Source: DASYML01 sp036399835
Lineage (GTDB): Bacteria; Acidobacteriota; Blastocatellia; Pyrinomonadales; Pyrinomonadaceae
Length of the DNA stretch: 57,042 bases
NCBI GenBank assembly: GCA_036399835.1
Contig: DASWMI010000132.1
Coordinates: 1-57,042 of the forward strand
Direction of reading: 5' to 3'
The notes beneath the pieces were generated by a model. It was not told where the DNA came from. It worked only from the letters and a program-made list of their open reading frames with translations, and made no database searches. Made by a program: the position numbers and the translations under genes. Shown here in pieces: positions 50,702-57,042 of the stretch; the stretch's first letter is position 1, and every line of letters begins with the position of its first letter.

Positions 50702-51615
50702 AGCTGATGAGCCTCGGAAAAAACGGCGTGCGCATCGCGTCCCGAGGGTTCGTGCTGACCCTCTTCATACTGTGCGCCCTGATAGCTCCCGCTTTTTCAT
50801 CCAACAGCTTCGACCATCCCGCCGCCGGATGCCAATCGCAGCCATTATCTCAAGATGCTTCGAGAGTCTTAACGCCTCTTCAGCGCGAGATTGAAAAGCA
50901 GCGCCGCAGGCTGGCTTCCTCCGATGCGGAGGAGCGCCGCGACGCCGTCATGCGTCTGGGCCAGATGAAGCGCCCCGATAGCTCACGCGTTGCCGCCAGC
51001 GCCCTGCATGATCCTTCGGCGATTGTCCGTGCGACAGCCGCGCAGGCAGTGCTTTCGCTGCCTCCGGTCGAAGCCGCAGCCGCCCTGCTTCCGCTCTTGC
51101 AAGACCGCGACGAGTTTGCGCGCCGCGAAGCAGCCTACGCGCTGGGCCAGACGCGCAGCCGCGCGGCCCTGCCAGCGCTCGTCAATCTGCTTTCGCAGGA
51201 TAAAAAAGAGAGCGTGCGCAGTTCTGCTGCCGTGGCTCTCGGAGAGATCGGAGATGAAACCGCGGTTATCCCTCTGACACAGGCTTTGAACGCGCGCAGG
51301 CGTGTTTCTTCAGGCTTTCTTATCAAGCGGCGACGCACAAAGCCTGAGAATGAGTTTGTGAGGCGTGCTGCCGCGCGCTCGCTCGGGCAGATAGGCAGTC
51401 GTCAGGGCGTACAGACATTAATCGCAGTTCTTAACGATGAACAGTCGGGCGATGATGTACGACGCGAAGCTGCCGAGGCCCTGGGCTTGATAGGCGACCC
51501 GGCGGCGATTCCACACCTACGCGCTGCGCTCACGGCACGTGACCCATATCTCTCTCGCACAGCTTTTGCCGCACTGCATAAAATAGATTCTGCGAGCGCT
51601 AAGTCACCGCTTTAA
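50698..51615 (+). CDS. exported HEAT-repeat protein
   Basis: A 305-residue protein with a signal peptide or anchor (about residues 12-35), followed by at least six PBS-lyase/HEAT-like repeats (for example RREAAYALGQTRSRAALPALVNLL, VRSSAAVALGEIGDETAVIPL and VRREAAEALGLIGDPAAIPHL). These make a curved protein-binding solenoid. About residues 200-222 form a basic insert (RRRVSSGFLIKRRRTK) between repeats. No enzyme part. It is coupled to the 87-residue gene upstream. Confidence 0.85.
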   Translation: MKLMSLGKNGVRIASRGFVLTLFILCALIAPAFSSNSFDHPAAGCQSQPLSQDASRVLTPLQREIEKQRRRLASSDAEERRDAVMRLGQMKRPDSSRVAASALHDPSAIVRATAAQAVLSLPPVEAAAALLPLLQDRDEFARREAAYALGQTRSRAALPALVNLLSQDKKESVRSSAAVALGEIGDETAVIPLTQALNARRRVSSGFLIKRRRTKPENEFVRRAAARSLGQIGSRQGVQTLIAVLNDEQSGDDVRREAAEALGLIGDPAAIPHLRAALTARDPYLSRTAFAALHKIDSASAKSPL

Positions 51616-51811
51616 CAAAAAGAGATTGCTGGAGACAGGTGTTGCGGGAAAGGGCAGCAGGCTCGCAGGACTAATCGGACTAATAGTTAGCTGTGGGCGG
51701 TTATCACTAGCGGCATCAAGTCAATCTTCAATAACTCACTCGCTGAACAGAATCTGAGAAGGTAACTTAAAGTCCTGAGGATTGAGCAGGTGAAGTTTTA
51801 CTTCACCCGCT

Positions 51812-53017
51812 CTAGCTCTCTGCTTTATCACTACGCCCTTGTCCCTTGCGCGCGGCCTTGGTCTGCGGAAGCGGCACGGCAGCGCCTCCGGACCTGGACT
51901 CTAACTCAGGCGATTCACCTTCATCATCCGGGACATCATGAATCAAAGCCCCGCCAGAACGTTTCGAGAAAATCAACCTGCCGCTTGCCGGGTCAACATC
52001 TATATTTACCAGATCGCCGAGTCCGATTTGATCGGTTGCGACCAGGTTCGATAACGGGTAAACCAGAAAGCGCTCGATGGCGCGTTTCAGATGGCGCGCG
52101 CCGTATTTGTAGTCTATGCCTTCTTTCAGAAGTAAATCCTTCGCCGCTTCGGAGCACTGAAAGATAAACTTCGTCCCGCCCGAAAGCATGACGCGATTCT
52201 GCACGGCTGCCAGCTCTAAGTCTAGAATCTGGCGCAGATGATGCTCCTTCAGACTACGGAAGACCACGACCTTGTCTATCCGGTTCATAAACTCCGGCGA
52301 AAACTTACGGCGGGCCGCTTCCAAAGCCGTGCGATAAATCTTCTGGTCCACTTCCGTATCGTTGGGATGTTTCCCGCCCTTGCCGGCGGCGAAGCCTATC
52401 CCACCGGAGATGAACTCAGACATCTCGCGTGCGCCCAGGTTGGAAGTCATGATGAGCATCGAGCGCGAAAAGTCCACGCGGCGATTGTCGCCGAGGGTCA
52501 GCGTAGCCTTGTCCAGAATGCCGAGCAATAGTTGCCAGAGGCTGTCCGAGGCTTTCTCAATCTCGTCAAAAAGGACCAGCGAAAGCTTGGTCTCCTCCGT
52601 GTGAAAACGGTCCAGGTTCTCTTGCGTCAACATCGGAGAGGTCTCGCGATGACCGAGGTATCCGGGAGGCGAGCCGATGAGCTTAGCGATCTCATGCGAG
52701 TGTTGGAACTCGGCGCAGTCAATCTTGACGACGGCGTTGGGGTCGCCGAAAAGCACTTCGGCGGCGGCCTCTATGACGCGAGTTTTACCCGAGCCGGTCG
52801 GACCTAAAAAGAGCATCGTGCCGACCGGGCGACTGGGCGGGTTCATGCCCGCCAGAAAAATCTGGTAAAGGCCGCTCATGCGGCGCACGGCTCGCTCCTG
52901 CCCGACAATCCGGCCAGAGAGCTTCTCTTCAAACTCCTGCGCGCGGGGACTCTTTTGATCTGGATCGAGGAAGACCATTTCCATAGTGTTTTTCTCTTTT
53001 TCCATTTCAGCAATCAT
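51812..53017 (-). CDS. single-ring AAA+ ATPase, ClpB/ClpA second-domain type
   Basis: A 401-residue protein: Walker A GPTGSGKT (72-79), Walker B LVLFDEIEKA (147-156), sensor 1 in MTSNLGAREMSEF, arginine finger region FMNRIDKVVVF, and a ClpB_D2-small-type C-terminal domain (YGARHLKRAIERFLVYPLSN). The pore segment is GSPPGYLGH. It lacks the N-domain, first AAA ring and coiled-coil of ClpB, and has no ClpP-binding loop I recognise. It probably works as a hexameric unfoldase or remodeler of unknown substrate. The start at 53017 has AGGAGG 6 bases upstream; the frame is open to 53155. Confidence 0.88.
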   Translation of the reverse strand: MIAEMEKEKNTMEMVFLDPDQKSPRAQEFEEKLSGRIVGQERAVRRMSGLYQIFLAGMNPPSRPVGTMLFLGPTGSGKTRVIEAAAEVLFGDPNAVVKIDCAEFQHSHEIAKLIGSPPGYLGHRETSPMLTQENLDRFHTEETKLSLVLFDEIEKASDSLWQLLLGILDKATLTLGDNRRVDFSRSMLIMTSNLGAREMSEFISGGIGFAAGKGGKHPNDTEVDQKIYRTALEAARRKFSPEFMNRIDKVVVFRSLKEHHLRQILDLELAAVQNRVMLSGGTKFIFQCSEAAKDLLLKEGIDYKYGARHLKRAIERFLVYPLSNLVATDQIGLGDLVNIDVDPASGRLIFSKRSGGALIHDVPDDEGESPELESRSGGAAVPLPQTKAARKGQGRSDKAES

Positions 53018-53290
53018 GGCCGTCCTCCTTTGCACGAGTGCCAGTTTGCGGGCCGCCCCGCGCTCCTCTTGAGAAGTCTGAAGGAGACTGGCCGCGATTG
53101 GCCTGTTCCGTTCTTCTCGTGGGCCACCAAGCTTTTCACAGGATTGGCCCAACACTAACGAGCGCCGGCTTGCGGCCTTTAATGGCCGTGCCCACTAAAC
53201 ACCCATGCAAGGAACGAACCGCTATGATATTTGATGCGCGGGTGCGGCAAGTTGTTTGCTCTTGGCTGCAAGCCAGACCCGCTCGCGTCT

Positions 53291-53318
53291 ATTGTACCAA
53301 ACGCTATATATACGACAA
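53291..53318 (-). promoter_or_regulatory. promoter candidate for the AAA+ gene
   Basis: On the minus strand TTGTCG (53318-53313) and TACAAT (53296-53291) with a 16-base spacer that contains TATATATA. The leader would be about 265 bases. No CIRCE or heat-shock sigma motif is seen in the gap. Confidence 0.4.
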
Positions 53319-53401
53319 CAAGCCTTTTGTCACCACAAAATATTCGAGAAACAGGAATTTGATAAAAATTAAGGAAGGGAAGGATGAGCAGGCGCGGGGT
53401 G

Positions 53402-53436
53402 ACATTTCCTGTCAGAGCAGAGCTGACAGGAAATGT
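53402..53436. repeat. perfect 14-bp inverted repeat
   Basis: ACATTTCCTGTCAG (53402-53415), loop AGCAGAG, CTGACAGGAAATGT (53423-53436). It lies between the end of the inositol-phosphate synthase gene and the promoter candidate of the AAA+ gene. It could be a terminator or an operator; runs of A follow on the plus strand, not T. Confidence 0.6.
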
Positions 53437-53551
53437 TCCGTGACAAAAAATGACTTTTAATTCGCACCTAAACGTGAGCTTCGCAAACCAAAAGGTCTGC
53501 CGCCGCGCAGCGCTCGCTCTACAGAATTAAAGGTCATAGAAAAGGAGCAAG

Positions 53552-53603
53552 AGGGCGCACGGAAAAACAATGTCGGAGGACGAAAGTTTTTCTCGTGCGC
53601 CCT
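53552..53603 (-). terminator. long hairpin after the inositol-phosphate synthase gene
   Basis: AGGGCGCACG (53552-53561) pairs perfectly with CGTGCGCCCT (53594-53603), with an inner AAAAAC/GTTTTT stem. It lies 49 bases beyond the synthase stop and is the likely terminator, although the minus strand lacks a clean U-tract. Confidence 0.55.
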
Positions 53604-53651
53604 TTATGTTGGTCCAGCAGGGCGTGCGGCGTTAAAGATTAGAGTTGCAGG

Positions 53652-54971
<1,320 letters not shown>

Positions 54972-55073
54972 AATAATCTTTCCTTCCTGACGGATTAATG
55001 AATCTGCAAAGATGATACAGAGCGGCGGCCTTCCGTGTCTCAGCAAATCTTGCTGTTAATCGTCGGCAAATTG

Positions 55074-55928
55074 CTAAAAGCAGAAGTTAGAGGGGATGAT
55101 TGCTGCGCGGAAGGCGCGGGGCGTGAGTCCTGTGGCCTGTCTGAATGCTTTGGTGAAGTGGCTGGGGCTGGAATAGCCGACGCGTGTGGAGATTTCCGTG
55201 ATGGAGAGGTCCGTTTCAGCGAGCAGTGTTTGAGCGCGAGCCGTCCGCAGCGTCGCCAGGTAGGCGTGCGGGGAAGCGCCCGTCAGTTTTTTAAAGAGGC
55301 GCGCGAAATGGAAGGGCGAGAGATATGCGGCGGCGGCTATCTCTTCAAGCGGAAGCTCGCGGTCGAGGCGGGCGTGCATCAACTCTACGGCGCGGCGTAT
55401 GCGGCGGTCAACGAGGCCGACGCGCGATAGCTCAAGCTCCGCCGAGCGGCGTATGTTCGAGTGATGGCGGAGCAGGTGGACCATCAGTTGTTCGACGAGC
55501 GCGGCGATGACCATCTCCTGCCCGGCTTCCTCTTGCCATAACTCTTCCGCCAGGTCCGCGGACAGACGCGCGAGCCGCCGGTCCTGTTCGACGACCGGGA
55601 AGCGAAAGCTGACGCTTGAGCCTGGGGCGACGAGCCGCGTGCGTGCCGCGCAATCGAGCATCAGGGATGGAGCAATGATCAGCGAGAGATATTCGGTCTG
55701 CTGCTGCGCGCTCGCATGGGCAGCCGTGCCCGGGTCGAGCAGTAGCGCATCGCCTTCGGCCAGACGGCCCGTGTCCGGTCCAGTTTCGTAATCGGCTTCT
55801 CCGGCGAGCAGAAAGAGTGCGGCGTAGTCCGCGCGCGGCTCGCTGGTCCAACGCATACGCCGCGAGCGGCGAGAGAGAAGAGAATACTGTGGGCGCAGGA
55901 AAATTCTGTCGGATTGGGTACGGCTCAT
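55074..55928 (-). CDS. AraC-family transcriptional regulator
   Basis: A 284-residue regulator. The N-terminal cupin-like sensing domain covers about 25-145 (RADYAALFLLAGEADYETGP ... LLLDPGTAAH) and the C-terminal double helix-turn-helix about 180-280 (LPLEEIAAAAYLSPFHFARLFKKLTGASPHAYL ... LSITEISTRVGYSSPSHFTKAFRQATGLTPRAF). The effector is unknown. The inositol-phosphate synthase gene follows 102 bases downstream in the same direction and may be its target. The frame is open to a TTG at 55973; neither start has a good ribosome-binding site. Confidence 0.88.
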   Translation of the reverse strand: MSRTQSDRIFLRPQYSLLSRRSRRMRWTSEPRADYAALFLLAGEADYETGPDTGRLAEGDALLLDPGTAAHASAQQQTEYLSLIIAPSLMLDCAARTRLVAPGSSVSFRFPVVEQDRRLARLSADLAEELWQEEAGQEMVIAALVEQLMVHLLRHHSNIRRSAELELSRVGLVDRRIRRAVELMHARLDRELPLEEIAAAAYLSPFHFARLFKKLTGASPHAYLATLRTARAQTLLAETDLSITEISTRVGYSSPSHFTKAFRQATGLTPRAFRAAIIPSNFCF

Positions 55929-56011
55929 CGAAGAGGGAATGTACAGGAAGCGAGCAAGGATACTCAACCGCAAGAAGGCTCTCGCAGCGGGGCGAACGGA
56001 TTGGTCTTGAG

Positions 56012-56803
56012 CTAAACGGACTGGCTTTCGAGAGGTCCGAGATGCGCCAGCATGAGCGCGGGGCGGTTTGTGATGAGGGCATGGAGAGAGAGCTGGCGTG
56101 CGCGCTCTATCCAGGCGGGATGGTCTACGGTCCAGACAACCGTCTTCAATCCGCGCCGCGTGGCCTCCGCCGCGAGACGACGCGAGACGAGCGCGCGATG
56201 CAGGGCGATCTCGTCAGCGCCGCAGAGAGCCGCCTGCTCGAATATTCGGCGCGCGCCGGGCAGCGGGCGTGAAAGCTTTGGCTCGAAGAGCGCGGCGGTG
56301 CGGATTTCCGGCGCGAGTCTCTTTAGCTCGCTGATGGCTTCGAGGTTAAAGCTTTCGATGACCACGCGCTCGGTCAAAGAGTCTGCGCGGGTGAGCGCGG
56401 CGACCTCGGCGGCGAGCGCTTGAGCTTCTGTTGGCACGCATTTCATTTCCACGTAGAGATGCTTAAAGCTTGAGCCGAACAGCTCGAAGACCTGGGCCAG
56501 TGTGGGGACTCTGGCACGGCTGAATTCGACGGACGCCAGCCCCGTGTGGCGAAGGTTGAACCATGTGCCGACATCCACCTGGGCCAACTCTGTTGACGAG
56601 AGGTCTGCTATCAAGCCTGCGCTGTGGGCTGTGCGCCTGAGGTCCGCGTCGTGTATGACGACGGGCACTTGGTCGCGTGCGAGCCGCACGTCAAACTCTA
56701 TGCCGTCGGCTCCGGCAGCCAGCGCGCGCTCGAAGGCGATGAGTGTGTTTTCGGGCGCGTGGGCCGAAGCGCCGCGATGTCCGATGATGAGAGGACGGCT
56801 CAT
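56012..56803 (-). CDS. glycerophosphodiester phosphodiesterase
   Basis: A 263-residue TIM-barrel GDPD that hydrolyses glycerophosphodiesters to glycerol-3-phosphate and an alcohol. It has IIGHRGASAHAPENTLIAF with the catalytic His, GIEFDVRLARDQVPVVIHDADLRRT (metal-binding Glu and Asp, second catalytic His), VEMKCVP (Glu) and TVDHPAW near the end. No signal peptide, so a cytosolic enzyme. It lies 84 bases upstream of the AraC regulator gene. Confidence 0.94.
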   Translation of the reverse strand: MSRPLIIGHRGASAHAPENTLIAFERALAAGADGIEFDVRLARDQVPVVIHDADLRRTAHSAGLIADLSSTELAQVDVGTWFNLRHTGLASVEFSRARVPTLAQVFELFGSSFKHLYVEMKCVPTEAQALAAEVAALTRADSLTERVVIESFNLEAISELKRLAPEIRTAALFEPKLSRPLPGARRIFEQAALCGADEIALHRALVSRRLAAEATRRGLKTVVWTVDHPAWIERARQLSLHALITNRPALMLAHLGPLESQSV

Positions 56804-56842
56804 CCTGATTTTCTGTTGAGAGGCTAGACCAGTTTGAGGGAT

Positions 56843-56860
56843 AAACGAGTCAGCTCGTTT
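56843..56860 (-). terminator. short hairpin over the stop codon of the DUF3108 gene
   Basis: AAACGAG (56843-56849), loop TCAG, CTCGTTT (56854-56860). It overlaps the stop codon and is short and weak; it is offered only as a possible terminator of the right-edge gene. Confidence 0.25.
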
Positions 56861-57042
56861 TAGCAGGAGCGGCGTTGGTCAGCTTTTTGAGCTTGATGTC
56901 GAGCGTGCCAAGCTCTGTGCTGATGTGAGCCTTGACGGGGATACGGCGCGCATCGTCTGTGAACCAGATGGACATGCTGCCTTTGCCCGCGATCAGTCGG
57001 CCTTCGCCGAAGACTTCCGGCTCGACGCGCACGACGCGCACG
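56850..57042 (-). CDS. DUF3108-domain protein, C-terminal fragment cut by window edge
   Basis: The last 63 codons of a gene that enters from the right edge. VFGEGRLIAGKGSMSIWFTD, then DARRIPVKAHISTELGTLDIKLKKL, is the typical end of a DUF3108 domain (compare LRVWMSEDSRRLPLRLTAMTQLGLLRADL in the gene at 18238-19827). The apparent GTG start at the edge is only an internal codon. Family function is unknown; members are exported envelope proteins. Confidence 0.75.
   Translation of the reverse strand, partial: VRVVRVEPEVFGEGRLIAGKGSMSIWFTDDARRIPVKAHISTELGTLDIKLKKLTNAAPAKTS

Overview
This is a 57 kb, GC-rich (about 60% by eye) bacterial chromosomal segment with densely packed housekeeping and catabolic genes. 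There is no rRNA, CRISPR array, transposase or prophage. The gene mix suggests Acidobacteriota, possibly Blastocatellia: a Ser/Thr kinase with zinc-ribbon and discoidin-like parts, many DUF3108-type secreted proteins, secreted S9, M14, M28 and M17 peptidases, and a class I dihydroorotase next to pyrR-pyrB. That placement is an inference from content only.

Layout. (1) 1-10.0 kb, minus strand: a reductive pyrimidine (uracil/thymine) degradation operon behind a good sigma70-like promoter at 10156-10184. It encodes a semialdehyde dehydrogenase, a class III (beta-alanine type) aminotransferase, an S9 peptidase, dihydropyrimidinase, a membrane HExxH protein, an NCS1 nucleobase/hydantoin transporter, and a beta-ureidopropionase cut by the left edge. 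(2) 10.2-11.6 kb, minus: five small genes of unknown function, three joined by ATGA overlaps, one a free-standing DnaJ-type cysteine-rich zinc domain. (3) 11.9-19.8 kb: a small helical protein, an acyl-CoA ligase, an M14 carboxypeptidase, a secreted protein and a double-DUF3108 protein. (4) 20-25.2 kb: de novo pyrimidine synthesis, pyrD and pyrF (minus) diverging from pyrR-pyrB-pyrC (plus), with a probable PyrR attenuator between pyrR and pyrB. The window therefore holds both synthesis and degradation of the pyrimidine ring. (5) 25.2-33 kb: a hairpin array, a glycine-zipper envelope protein, an esterase, nagA, a large secreted putative glycosidase, an EEP hydrolase and a nucleotidyltransferase-like protein. 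(6) 33.3-34.05 kb: a tRNA-Leu(UAA) split by a group I intron that carries an HNH endonuclease gene on the opposite strand. (7) 34.2-48.7 kb, plus: a Fur-family regulator, a 2Fe-2S ferredoxin, an M28 lipoprotein, UspA, an EamA transporter, a decarboxylating dehydrogenase, a Ser/Thr kinase, cinA, plsY, gpsA, smpB, a HAD phosphatase and leucyl aminopeptidase. (8) 49.3-57 kb: a membrane J-domain protein, a HEAT-repeat pair, a single-ring ClpB-like ATPase, inositol-phosphate synthase, an AraC regulator, GDPD and a DUF3108 fragment.

The strongest find is the intron in tRNA-Leu(UAA). The exons join into a perfect leucine tRNA, the conserved P, Q, R and S core elements are recognisable, and the antisense HNH gene runs into the Q element of the ribozyme core. 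Two genome-scale signals also stand out. The 7-mer TGGACCA/TGGTCCA is strongly over-represented, with about 65 copies counted by eye against 7-8 expected. Many intergenic gaps also hold imperfect inverted repeats built from stuttered short words, some of which read into coding ends.
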